In this document: piece by piece, positions 6,419 to 12,099 of the stretch
Layout of the letters: each line of letters begins with the position of its first letter
Position numbering within the stretch: the first letter of the stretch is position 1
Origin: JAXGPP01 sp964436865
GTDB lineage: Bacteria; Planctomycetota; Planctomycetia; Pirellulales; Thermoguttaceae
Assembly (NCBI GenBank): GCA_964436865.1
Contig: CAYTFK010000219.1
Coordinates: forward strand, 1-12,099
Length of the DNA: 12,099 bases
Reading direction: 5' to 3'
Translations under genes and position numbers: made by a program
Notes under the pieces: model-generated
Database searches by the model: none
Seen by the model: only the letters and a program-made list of their open reading frames with translations
Told to the model about the DNA's origin: nothing

Positions 6419-7589
6419 CGGGCCCGGCGCTCCGGGCGATGGAAACGACCTCGCCGCCTTCCTCCTCGATCGGCTCGCGCTGCAGCAGCAAGAACTGGAG
6501 ATCGACCGGCTGTTCCGCGCGTTGGTGAAGCTGGAAGGGAGCGACCTGCACCTGCGGGTCGGCAGCCCGCCGATCGTCCGCACCAGAGGGGAACTTAAGG
6601 CGTTGAATCGCGGCCCGATCGATTCGGCGGAGATGGTGCGGCTGCTGGTGCCGATGATGGACCAGCGGGCCCAGCGGATCTTCCGGCAGACGGGTGGAGT
6701 CGACTTCGCCCATTCCTGCGTCGTCGATGGAACGACGTGGCGGTTCCGCGTCAACGTACTCACCCAATTGGGCAACATCGGCCTGGTCGCGAGGCGCATC
6801 AACAACTCGATTCCCGACTTCGAGGGCCTCCATCTCCCGCCCGCCGTGGAACAACTCTGCAATTACGACCAGGGGCTGGTGCTGCTGGCCGGCGTCACGG
6901 GTTCGGGCAAGTCGACGACCATCGCGTCGATGCTGAACTACATCAACCGCAAGTACCGCAAGCACATCCTGACGCTGGAGGATCCGATCGAATTCGTCTA
7001 CACCCAGGACAAGTGCCTGATCAACCAGCGCGAGATCGGCCAGGACGTCGAGAACTTCGCCACCGGGATGAAGCATGCCGTGCGCGAAGATCCCGATGTG
7101 ATGCTGGTGGGCGAGATGCGCGACGAGGAGACGTTTCTGACGGCCATCCATGCCGCGGAAACCGGGCACCTGGTCTATGGAACGATTCATGCCTCCAGCG
7201 CGGCGACGACCATCGGCCGGATCCTCGACCTGTTCCCGCAGGACATGCACGGCGCGATCCGCAGCGCGATCGCGTTCAACACCCGGGGCATCGTGGCCCA
7301 GAAGCTGCTCAAGTCGCTCAAGCCGGAGGTGGGCCGGGTGCCGGCGGTCGAGATCATGTTCTTCAGTCCGACGGTGCAGAAGTTGATCCTGCAGGGCGAC
7401 GACCACAAGCTGCCTGACGCGATCCGCATCGGCGCCGACGAGGGAATGCAGGACTTCACGATGAGCCTGAAGAAGCTGGTGAACGAGGGCCTGATCGACC
7501 GCAACACGGCGTTTTCGGTCGCCCCCAACCAGGATGCGCTGAAGATGGCCCTCAAGGGCATCGACGTCCGCGCGCCCGGAATCCTGTAG
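6399..7589 (+). CDS. PilT/PilU-family type IV pilus retraction ATPase, 396 aa
   Basis: This is a cytoplasmic hexameric motor that uses ATP to pull pilin subunits back into the inner membrane for twitching or uptake. After a Gly/Asp-rich, helical N-terminus (1-38), the PilT N-domain begins near 40 (SDLHLRVGSPP). Motor motifs follow: Walker A GVTGSGKST (165-173), Asp box LEDPIEF (193-199), Walker B region DPDVMLVGEMRD (231-242, catalytic E239) and His box ETGHLVYGTIHA (254-265). The C-terminus reads AIRIGADEGMQDFTMSLKKL, lacking the PilT AIRNLIRE motif and closer to PilU-style tails, so I leave the symbol blank. The ATG at 6399 follows GGGAG by 9 nt. It overlaps the STAS-ATPase gene by 20 bp, suggesting that regulator acts on pilus function. 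No pilin, pilB or pilC gene is in the window. Confidence 0.93.
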   Translation: MSYNQADGPGAPGDGNDLAAFLLDRLALQQQELEIDRLFRALVKLEGSDLHLRVGSPPIVRTRGELKALNRGPIDSAEMVRLLVPMMDQRAQRIFRQTGGVDFAHSCVVDGTTWRFRVNVLTQLGNIGLVARRINNSIPDFEGLHLPPAVEQLCNYDQGLVLLAGVTGSGKSTTIASMLNYINRKYRKHILTLEDPIEFVYTQDKCLINQREIGQDVENFATGMKHAVREDPDVMLVGEMRDEETFLTAIHAAETGHLVYGTIHASSAATTIGRILDLFPQDMHGAIRSAIAFNTRGIVAQKLLKSLKPEVGRVPAVEIMFFSPTVQKLILQGDDHKLPDAIRIGADEGMQDFTMSLKKLVNEGLIDRNTAFSVAPNQDALKMALKGIDVRAPGIL

Positions 7590-7602
7590 ACGCGCGGCAC
7601 GT

Positions 7603-7620
7603 CACCGCGGCGGGGCGGTG
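7603..7620. terminator. Small hairpin between convergent genes
   Basis: CACCGC (7603-7608) pairs with GCGGTG (7615-7620) around a 6-nt loop in the 51-bp gap between the convergent pilT-like gene and the membrane protein gene. A second short pair, GCCCG/CGGGC, follows at about 7636-7654. There is no U-run. This placement would allow a shared bidirectional terminator, but the structure is modest. Confidence 0.3.
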
Positions 7621-7640
7621 TCCGGGCCTCGTAGCCCGTG

Positions 7641-8150
7641 CTATGAGCGGGCGTGGGCGGCTCCCGAGTCGAGGGCGGCCATCCGTTGGAGTTCGCGCAG
7701 TTCATAGCCCCGGCGCACGGCCGGCCAGGTCCCGCCACAGACCACGGTGAGGATCAGTCCGCCCAGGAGCAGCGGGTAATACACGGCGTACGGCTGACCC
7801 AACGTCAGGGCAACGACACCGGCCCCCAGGCACACCGCGCCGAATACGGCCAGGGAGGCAGTGAGAGCGAGAACGAAGCGGCGGGCCTTGCCGCAACCGG
7901 CCAACGTTCCGATCAGTCCTCCCAAAAGGCCGACCGTCGTACCGCCGATGGCGCCAATCCAAGCACTCGCCTGGTCGCTCCACCAGCCGCGCTGCGGCTG
8001 AACGGCGGGTTCGGCCGGCGCCACCGGGTTGCCTTCCGCCGGCGAGTTCTCGACGGCCGGGATGCCGGCCACGGCGCCCGTGGCATCCGGTTCGATCGCC
8101 ATGGAAGTGGCGGCCCAAATCACGATTGGGACTGCAATGCTAAGTCGCAT
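7641..8150 (-). CDS. Small three-helix membrane protein, partner of the DUF2089-like regulator, 169 aa
   Basis: I assign no named family. A hydrophobic N-terminus (residues 3-18, MRLSIAVPIVIWAATSMA) acts as signal peptide or anchor. An Ala/Pro/Glu-rich, probably disordered segment (19-55) follows, then WWSDQASAWIG and three membrane helices at about 63-85, 92-117 and 122-141. The first helix is glycine-rich (GGTTVGLLGGLIGTLAG) and ends at a basic GKARR turn. The C-terminus is short, charged and helical (RRGYELRELQRMAAL). The ATG at 8150 lies inside the end of the upstream regulator gene (11-bp overlap), with GGAG 7 nt before it, so translation is coupled. The tight pairing suggests the HTH protein controls or senses through this membrane protein, but no activity can be read from it. 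Confidence 0.8.
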   Translation of the reverse strand: MRLSIAVPIVIWAATSMAIEPDATGAVAGIPAVENSPAEGNPVAPAEPAVQPQRGWWSDQASAWIGAIGGTTVGLLGGLIGTLAGCGKARRFVLALTASLAVFGAVCLGAGVVALTLGQPYAVYYPLLLGGLILTVVCGGTWPAVRRGYELRELQRMAALDSGAAHARS

Positions 8151-8457
8151 GATGTTTCTCCAGTTCTTCTCGATGAGCCGCCAGCAATCGCTGGAACGTA
8201 TCGGGCGCGATCTTGCCTTCCGCGTACTGTGCCCGGAGAAGCCGTTCGAATTCCGACACCTCCTCGTGCGCGTCGACCACCTGTATCTTGGCGATCAGCC
8301 GGTCGAGCCTGAGCCGGACGGTCGGATAGCTGATTCCATACTCTCCCGCCAGGTCTTTCAGCGAGCCGGAACAGAGGACGAAGCGTTTGACGAACGCCAG
8401 ATCCTCGTCGTTGAGGAAGTCCAGCCAGGTTTTCGCGGATGCATTCTGAATAGGCAC
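8140..8457 (-). CDS. DUF2089-like helix-turn-helix regulator without zinc ribbon, 105 aa
   Basis: The N-terminal half matches the helical part of DUF2089 proteins: WLDFLNDEDLAFVKRFVLCSGSLKDLAGEYGISYPTVRLRLDRLI (residues 11-55). The HTH covers about 32-55, and YPTVRLRLDRL is the likely recognition helix. Typical DUF2089 proteins carry an N-terminal CxxC zinc ribbon, which is absent here. The C-terminal segment FERLLRAQYAEGKIAPDTFQRLL (70-92) resembles the SHOCT-type helical hairpin. The only usable start is GTG at 8457: the frame has no other ATG, GTG or TTG back to its upstream stop. Its nearest GGGAGGGGG lies about 15 nt upstream, rather far. The gene overlaps the membrane protein gene by 11 bp. 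A consensus promoter embedded in an inverted repeat (8509-8553) precedes it, suggesting tight, perhaps self-directed, control. Confidence 0.85.
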   Translation of the reverse strand: MPIQNASAKTWLDFLNDEDLAFVKRFVLCSGSLKDLAGEYGISYPTVRLRLDRLIAKIQVVDAHEEVSEFERLLRAQYAEGKIAPDTFQRLLAAHREELEKHHAT

Positions 8458-8508
8458 TGTTTCGCGGCGGAGCCCCCTCCCGATGTGTTCTTTCGTCTCG
8501 ACACTTCA

Positions 8509-8536
8509 ATTATATGTTAAATAAAATGAATGTCAA
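8509..8536 (-). promoter_or_regulatory. Near-perfect sigma-70 promoter for the DUF2089-membrane protein operon
   Basis: On the minus strand, TTGACA (8536-8531) and TATAAT (8514-8509) are both exact consensus hexamers separated by 16 bp. The predicted start is near 8502, giving a leader of about 45 nt to the GTG at 8457. It lies in a marked AT-rich island within GC-rich DNA. A promoter this strong normally needs a repressor, which fits the overlapping palindrome. Confidence 0.75.
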
Positions 8537-8553
8537 ACTAAATTTTATTCAAC
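8516..8553. promoter_or_regulatory. 12-bp inverted repeat spanning the -35 box (candidate operator)
   Basis: GTTAAATAAAAT (8516-8527) and ATTTTATTCAAC (8542-8553) are inverted copies with 11 of 12 matches and a 14-bp spacer. The dyad axis falls inside the TTGACA -35 hexamer (8531-8536). A dimer bound to both arms would cover the promoter. The downstream DUF2089-like HTH protein is the obvious candidate binder, but this is inference. Confidence 0.55.
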
Positions 8554-8593
8554 GCCTTACGCCCGCGGAGCTACGCCGCTGCGTGACTCGGCG

Positions 8594-8752
8594 GGCGCAT
8601 TTAATGGCAGCGGCCACAAGGAACGCTGGGTCGACTGCCCGGAGGATCGCCTTTCGTTCTCCGTTGGCGAGCAGCTTGACGAGGCGGAGAACCGGACGGT
8701 GCTTGCGGCCAGGATCAGCGCGGCCGCCGACAGTGACGGGTGGAGCGGTTGA
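8594..8752 (+). pseudogene. Possible coding remnant with high third-position GC
   Basis: No start codon is available, but one frame reads as plausible protein: FNGSGHKERW, then CPEDRLSFSVGEQLDEAEN, then RTVLAARISAAADSDGWSG and a TGA at 8750-8752. Third codon positions in this frame are strongly G/C, as in the real genes of the window, whereas the overlapping ATG-started frame (from 8514) is arginine-rich and shadow-like. It may be the C-terminal remnant of a lost gene. I do not recognise the family. The rest of 8558-8828 shows nothing else. Confidence 0.3.
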
Positions 8753-8828
8753 CGATCATTTTCCGCGGGCTGATCTTGGCGGCCTGCGCCGCTTTCCGGC
8801 CCGATCGCGGCGGCAGCGCCGGTGGTGA

Positions 8829-9716
8829 TCAGGGGGAAGGGGCGGGGAAGGCGATCGCGGCGGTCACGGGGTAGTGGTCCGACGGATAGCGGCCGTCCTG
8901 GTTCGTGCGGACGATCTCGGCCGAGAGCACGCGGGCGGTCGGGAGCGTGAAGACGTAGTCGATCTTCGCGCCGGCGACATCTCCGCGGAATCCGCCAAAG
9001 GTGCCCACTTCCACGGCATCGGGATGAGCGACGCGGAACGTGTCGACCAGGCGGATGGGCGGTTCGGGCATTTCGCCGCGAAGGAAGCGAATCGCGTAGC
9101 TGTCTTCCGGCGCGTTGAAATCACCGGTGACGACGACCGGTTCCTGCTTCGCCCGCTCGGCGACGAACCGCGCCAACTGTTCGGCGCTTTGGCGGCGCGA
9201 GGGCTCCGAACGGTGGTCGAAATGGGTGTTGATCACCGACACGGCGCGGCCGGTCGACGCCTCGATGAACCGGCCCCAGGTCACGATCCGGGGGATCTCG
9301 TTGCCCCAGGTTCGCGAACCGGGGACGTCGGGCGTGTCGGAGAGCCAGAAGGTTCCTTGCTGCTCGGGGTCGAGTCTCCAGCGATCGTGCCGGTAGTACA
9401 GGGGGGTGCCCTCACCCGTACTCGGGTCTTTCTCGCGGGACCGGCCAATGGAGCGGTAATCCGGCAGGTTTTCGTTGAGGAAGGCGATCTGATCGGCCCA
9501 GGCCTCTTGAACGCCGACGAAGTCGCCGTTGAATTGGCGGATGGCGTCGGCCACCATCGGTTTGCGGACTTCCCATCGATCCGGCCCGTCGTTGGCGGGG
9601 CTCAGCCGGATGTTGAACGTCATGACCTTGAGAACGAGTTCGTCGGCGGCGAGGCGGGGGCCGATCAGGGCGACAAGGCAGACGGCGGCTATGGCTCGGA
9701 CGATGGTGTTGCGCAT
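8829..9716 (-). CDS. Secreted endonuclease/exonuclease/phosphatase-family protein, 295 aa
   Basis: This is an exported enzyme of the DNase I-like EEP fold. Residues 1-24 are a Sec signal (RAIAAVCLVALIGPRLAADE). Metal and catalytic motifs appear in order: MTFNIR (N35), VQEAW (E71), NTHFDH (163-168), GDFNAP (D199, N201), KIDYVF (D253) and SDHYPV (D280, H281). All key residues are present and the length suits a single-domain member. The family hydrolyses phosphodiester or phosphomonoester bonds in nucleic acids, inositol phosphates or sphingolipids, and sequence alone does not say which. Periplasmic or extracellular location suggests a scavenging or degradative role. GAGGAGA lies just upstream of the ATG at 9716. 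It is monocistronic and divergent from the cation antiporter gene. Confidence 0.9.
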   Translation of the reverse strand: MRNTIVRAIAAVCLVALIGPRLAADELVLKVMTFNIRLSPANDGPDRWEVRKPMVADAIRQFNGDFVGVQEAWADQIAFLNENLPDYRSIGRSREKDPSTGEGTPLYYRHDRWRLDPEQQGTFWLSDTPDVPGSRTWGNEIPRIVTWGRFIEASTGRAVSVINTHFDHRSEPSRRQSAEQLARFVAERAKQEPVVVTGDFNAPEDSYAIRFLRGEMPEPPIRLVDTFRVAHPDAVEVGTFGGFRGDVAGAKIDYVFTLPTARVLSAEIVRTNQDGRYPSDHYPVTAAIAFPAPSP

Positions 9717-9790
9717 CGGTTCTCCTCGGCTGATTCGTTGGACTATTAACCGATCAGGCTAACCCCGCTCGTGCGGCGACGCAAGTCGCA

Positions 9791-9818
9791 TTGCCGGGCT
9801 CGGGCGGAGTGCTACACT
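9791..9818 (+). promoter_or_regulatory. Candidate promoter of the cation antiporter gene
   Basis: TTGCCG (9791-9796) and TACACT (9813-9818) are spaced by 16 bp, and TGC directly before the -10 makes it an extended -10 element. Transcription would start near 9825. Confidence 0.4.
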
Positions 9819-9964
9819 AACTGGCCTTCGCATTCATCGCGTCGGCATTGAAAGCGAACGGCGTACGCGCCGTGAATTCCTGCTGGGCCGCGCTGGAGCC
9901 TTGTTTTGCTTCGGTGCACGTTTCAATAGAACGTGCCAGGCGGACCTGATTCACCAACAATTTC

Positions 9965-9985
9965 GGAACCGATGGAATCGGTTTC
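9965..9985 (+). promoter_or_regulatory. Leader hairpin just upstream of the antiporter ribosome binding site
   Basis: GGAACCGAT (9965-9973) pairs with ATCGGTTTC (9977-9985) over a 3-nt loop, giving 9 pairs including one G-U. It ends 9 nt before GGAGGG. It could tune translation or mRNA stability. A smaller 7-bp hairpin lies at 9916-9936. Confidence 0.4.
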
Positions 9986-10006
9986 TACGCCACCGGAGGG
10001 ATCGCC

Positions 10007-11674
10007 GTGCAGCCGTCGCTGGTTGCTGAACTCGTATTCAACCTGCTGATCGTGCTCGCCGGGGGGTTGATCGCGGGGATGATCTGCCGCCGGTTGGGCG
10101 TCTCGCTTCTGGTGGGTTATCTGGTCGTCGGCACGATCATCGGTGGCGGGGGGCTGGGCCTGGCTTCGGATGCGGCGGAAGAGCTTGAATACTTGGCGCA
10201 AGCCGGCGCGCTACTGCTGCTGTTCTCGGTGGGGATCGAGTTCTCGCTGGCCGAACTGCTGCGCCTGAGCCGCTACTTTCTCATCGGCGGCAGCGTGCAG
10301 ATGGTCTTCGTTGCCGTGCCCGTGATACTCGTGGAAGTGGCGATGGGCATGTCGTGGCCGGCGGCGTTTCTGGTGGGGGCTGCGATCGCGCTCAGTTCAA
10401 CGGTGCTGGTTTACAAGGCGCTGGAGGAGCACGGCCAGTCGGCCACGGGGCATGGCCGGCGGGCTTTGGGCATACTGTTGTTCCAGGATTTTGCCCTGGT
10501 TCCCTTGATGCTGCTGCTTCCGCTGCTGGTCGGCGGCACCCCGGCGGCTGCGGAGGTCTGGCTGACACTGTCGGCCAAGAGCGTGCTCTACGTGGCGGTG
10601 GTGCTGGGGGTGCGCTGGGCGATCGGCCGCTGGGCGGTGCCGGCGCTGGCCACGCTGAAAAGCGTGGAGTTGCTGGTGGTGTTTGCCTTGCTGGTGCTGG
10701 GGACGGCGGCGCTGGGGGCCTACGCGGCCGGACTGCCGCCGGTCTTGGGCGCGCTGGCCGCAGGCATAACGCTCAGCGGAAATCGTCTGAGCTCGCAGGT
10801 AGACGCGTTGATTCTGCCGTTCCGCGAGGCGTTTTCCGCCGTGTTCTTTGTCAGCCTGGGAACGCTCATGCGTTTCGACGTTCTGCTTGCGGAACCGCTG
10901 CTGACGGTTGACTGGCTGCTGGCCGCGCTGGCGTTGAAGACCGCGGCCGGCGCGATGGCCCTGCGGCTTACCGGCCTCTCGTGGCGCGGCGCCTTTGGCA
11001 TGGGGCTGGGGCTGGCGCAACTCGGCGAACTGTCGTTTGTTCTGCTATCCGCCGGGGTCGGTGCGGGCGTGATTCCCCAGCAAACCTACAATCGCCTCCT
11101 GTTCATTGCGCTGGGGACCTTGGTGCTGACTCCTCAACTGTTGAAGATTGGGCTTCGCTGGGTGGGCGACAGCATCGCCGCGGATCATGCCCCCCAGGGC
11201 CCCCACTGGTCTGGCGGCGACGTGGATCGGGCTCTGGTTATTGGTCTTGGTCCGATTGGCGGCCGAGTGGCATCGCAACTTGAGACCGAGGGGCGCGATG
11301 TGTGCCTCGTCGACCTCAGCCCGGTCAATCTCCACTCCTTTGCCCAGCAGGGATTTCGCACCGTCGCCGGAGACGCCAGCGACGAAGAAATCCTCCGCCT
11401 GGCCGACGTGGAGCATTGCCATCTGGCCGTAGTCACCGTGCCTGCCGACCAGGTTGCCATCGACGTGGTGGTCGCGATCAGGCGACTAAACCATCGCTGC
11501 CAGGTGGTGGTGCGATGCCGTTACCAAGCCAGTGTAGCGGCGGTCCGCCGGGCGGGAGCCAACGCGGTAGTCAGCGAGGAGACGGAGGCGGCCGGCGCGC
11601 TGGTACGCATGCTCGAGCAATTGCAGCCCTCCGACGACGTCGTTCCGCCCAGCGCGCCGGCTCCAGCCGCATGA
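10007..11674 (+). CDS. CPA2/KefB-KefC-type monovalent cation:proton antiporter with RCK (TrkA-N) domain, 555 aa
   Basis: This integral inner-membrane transporter probably exchanges K+ or Na+ for H+. Residues 1-385 hold about 12 membrane helices of the Na+/H+ exchanger fold. Landmarks are LLLFSVGIEFSL (70-81), ALSSTVLVYKAL (128-139) and the transport-site segment GILLFQDFALVPL (155-167), with Q160 and D161 as in KefC. Residues 408-540 are a cytosolic Rossmann RCK domain: ALVIGLGPIGGRVASQL (409-425) with the GxGxxG nucleotide loop and D436 at the end of strand 2 (VDLSPVN). This domain gates transport in response to nucleotide. An RCK_C domain is absent. The start is GTG at 10007, with GGAGGG 6 nt upstream. 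It is a single gene with its own leader; no KefF/KefG-like ancillary gene is adjacent. Confidence 0.93.
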   Translation: MQPSLVAELVFNLLIVLAGGLIAGMICRRLGVSLLVGYLVVGTIIGGGGLGLASDAAEELEYLAQAGALLLLFSVGIEFSLAELLRLSRYFLIGGSVQMVFVAVPVILVEVAMGMSWPAAFLVGAAIALSSTVLVYKALEEHGQSATGHGRRALGILLFQDFALVPLMLLLPLLVGGTPAAAEVWLTLSAKSVLYVAVVLGVRWAIGRWAVPALATLKSVELLVVFALLVLGTAALGAYAAGLPPVLGALAAGITLSGNRLSSQVDALILPFREAFSAVFFVSLGTLMRFDVLLAEPLLTVDWLLAALALKTAAGAMALRLTGLSWRGAFGMGLGLAQLGELSFVLLSAGVGAGVIPQQTYNRLLFIALGTLVLTPQLLKIGLRWVGDSIAADHAPQGPHWSGGDVDRALVIGLGPIGGRVASQLETEGRDVCLVDLSPVNLHSFAQQGFRTVAGDASDEEILRLADVEHCHLAVVTVPADQVAIDVVVAIRRLNHRCQVVVRCRYQASVAAVRRAGANAVVSEETEAAGALVRMLEQLQPSDDVVPPSAPAPAA

Positions 11675-11810
11675 CCCCCTCCATTGCGAGCTGAAAGTCT
11701 CATAGCGGCGGCGGCAACCAATTCTTGTAGGAGCAAATCAGTAGATTTTTCGCGCCGCAGGCCGTGGTCATATTAGGGGGGGCGTGGGGTTCCATGACGC
11801 GGGTGTCTGC

Positions 11811-11816
11811 TATAAT
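11811..11816 (+). promoter_or_regulatory. Extended -10 promoter of the PAS-domain gene
   Basis: A perfect TATAAT (11811-11816) is preceded by TGC, forming an extended -10 element. No good -35 is present (TTCCAT at 11790 is a weak match), as expected for extended -10 promoters. The start would be near 11823, leaving about 35 nt before the GTG at 11858. The rest of the 11675-11810 gap holds no gene or clear terminator. Confidence 0.5.
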
Positions 11817-11857
11817 AGTGAATCGGCCTCACGCAGGAACCACGGGAGGTACAGGCG

Positions 11858-12054
11858 GTGGAAGTCGCCGACGATGCCAAAACCAAGCAGCAGTTGATCG
11901 ATGAACTGGCCGAAATGCGCCGCCTTGTGGCGGCGCTTGAGCAGTCGGAGGTCCGGCGCGCGCAAACAGAGGGGGCGTTGGAACGAGAACGGAGCTTTAC
12001 CTCCCAGGTTGTCAACGGAATCGATGCCATCGTCTGCGGTCTGAGCCCCGACGG
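11858..12054 (+). CDS. N-terminus of a PAS-domain signalling protein (truncated by contig end)
   Basis: The start is GTG at 11858, with GGGAGGT (11844-11850) 7 nt upstream; the frame is open only from 11822 and has no ATG. The first ~45 residues (VEVADDAKTKQQLIDELAEM, then RRLVAALEQSEVRRAQTEGALERE) form a charged coiled coil. RSFTSQVVNGIDAIVCGLSPDG is the start of a PAS domain. This layout is typical of cytoplasmic or membrane-independent sensor histidine kinases and diguanylate cyclases; the output domain is lost, so the class is unknown. Beyond 12054 the frame runs into adapter and reads DRKSTRLNSSH, a well-known artefact peptide, so the real gene is about 65 codons here and incomplete. Confidence 0.75.
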
Positions 12055-12099
12055 AGATCGGAAGAGCACACGTCTGAACTCCAGTCACCGCTCATTATC
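12055..12099 (+). other. Illumina TruSeq adapter and i7 index left at the contig end
   Basis: The sequence begins AGATCGGAAGAGCACACGTC and continues through the full 34-nt TruSeq read-1 adapter (12055-12088). It is followed by CGCTCATT (12089-12096), which matches TruSeq HT index D703, and ATC, the first bases of the downstream P7 segment. It is synthetic and not part of the genome. Minus-strand frames starting here give MTGVQTCALPIS, another familiar adapter translation. Confidence 0.98.

Larger units (their letters stand above)
9717..10006. other. Divergent intergenic region with structured leader of the antiporter gene
   Basis: No gene is visible. It contains a + strand promoter candidate (9791-9818) followed by a leader of about 180 nt with two hairpins: GCACGTT/AACGTGC (9916-9936) and GGAACCGAT/ATCGGTTTC (9965-9985). 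The second lies 9 nt before the ribosome binding site GGAGGG (9995-10000). I could not match it to a known riboswitch; a c-di-AMP (ydaO) class would be a natural suspect before a K+ transporter, but its conserved core was not seen. Confidence 0.5.

Noticed and set aside
6324..7406. Minus-strand 360-codon open frame opposite the pilT-like gene
   Set aside because: It is a shadow of the PilT-family coding strand, His/Arg/Asp-rich and without recognisable motifs.
8514..8828. + strand 104-codon frame starting in the AT-rich island
   Set aside because: Its ATG lies within the opposite-strand promoter and palindrome, and the product is arginine-rich with poor third-position bias.
8874..9749. + strand 291-codon open frame opposite the EEP-family gene
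   Set aside because: The minus strand encodes a full EEP enzyme with all motifs; the + frame has no domain or credible ribosome binding site.
9825..10006. c-di-AMP (ydaO) riboswitch before the antiporter gene
   Set aside because: The gene type and leader length fit, but I could not find the conserved core of that class, so I list only the hairpins.
11810..12088. Minus-strand frame starting MTGVQTCALPIS
   Set aside because: The start is translated Illumina adapter, and the remainder is the shadow of the PAS-domain gene.

Overview
The window is about 12 kb of GC-rich bacterial DNA with short intergenic gaps and clear Shine-Dalgarno starts. It looks chromosomal: there is no phage, plasmid, CRISPR, rRNA or tRNA signal. 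The lineage cannot be fixed from the sequence alone. Secreted enzymes with Sec signals, a type IV pilus retraction-type ATPase, a fused STAS/RsbW-type regulator and a DUF2089-like regulator paired with a small membrane protein would suit a Gram-negative environmental bacterium. A planctomycete is my best guess, at low confidence. The right end is a sequencing artefact: from 12055 onward the sequence is Illumina TruSeq adapter plus index, so the real DNA stops at about 12054, inside a gene.

Left part (1-2355). A 7-bp tandem repeat lies in a gene-free leader. It is followed by two tightly spaced + strand genes (514-1341 and 1344-2033) for exported proteins of unknown family, ending in a strong hairpin. 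After that comes a non-coding, decayed-looking stretch that breaks into a truncated nitroreductase gene.

Minus-strand stress cassette (2265-3550). A MarR-family repressor, a DoxX-type membrane protein and the 5' part of a nitroreductase are arranged as one operon, with a candidate MarR palindrome upstream. The arrangement resembles MarR-controlled quinone/electrophile-response operons such as B. subtilis mhqNOP, but the nitroreductase keeps only about the first 50 residues of its family. Next on the minus strand is a secreted GH39-like glycosidase (3751-5193).

Central part (5194-7589). Diverging from the glycosidase is a two-gene + strand operon. It encodes a STAS domain fused to an RsbW-like ATPase domain, followed with a 20-bp overlap by a PilT/PilU-family ATPase. 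The layout suggests phospho-switch regulation linked to pilus motility.

Right part (7641-12054). On the minus strand, a zinc-ribbon-less DUF2089-like HTH regulator overlaps a three-helix membrane protein gene by 11 bp. They are driven by a near-perfect sigma-70 promoter whose -35 box sits at the centre of a 12-bp inverted repeat. A possible coding remnant, a secreted endonuclease/exonuclease/phosphatase-family enzyme, a KefB/KefC-type monovalent cation:proton antiporter with an RCK domain, and the N-terminus of a PAS-domain signalling protein complete the window. Nothing here is clearly a new system. The most unusual items are the STAS-RsbW fusion joined to pilT and the self-contained DUF2089 cassette with its palindromic promoter.
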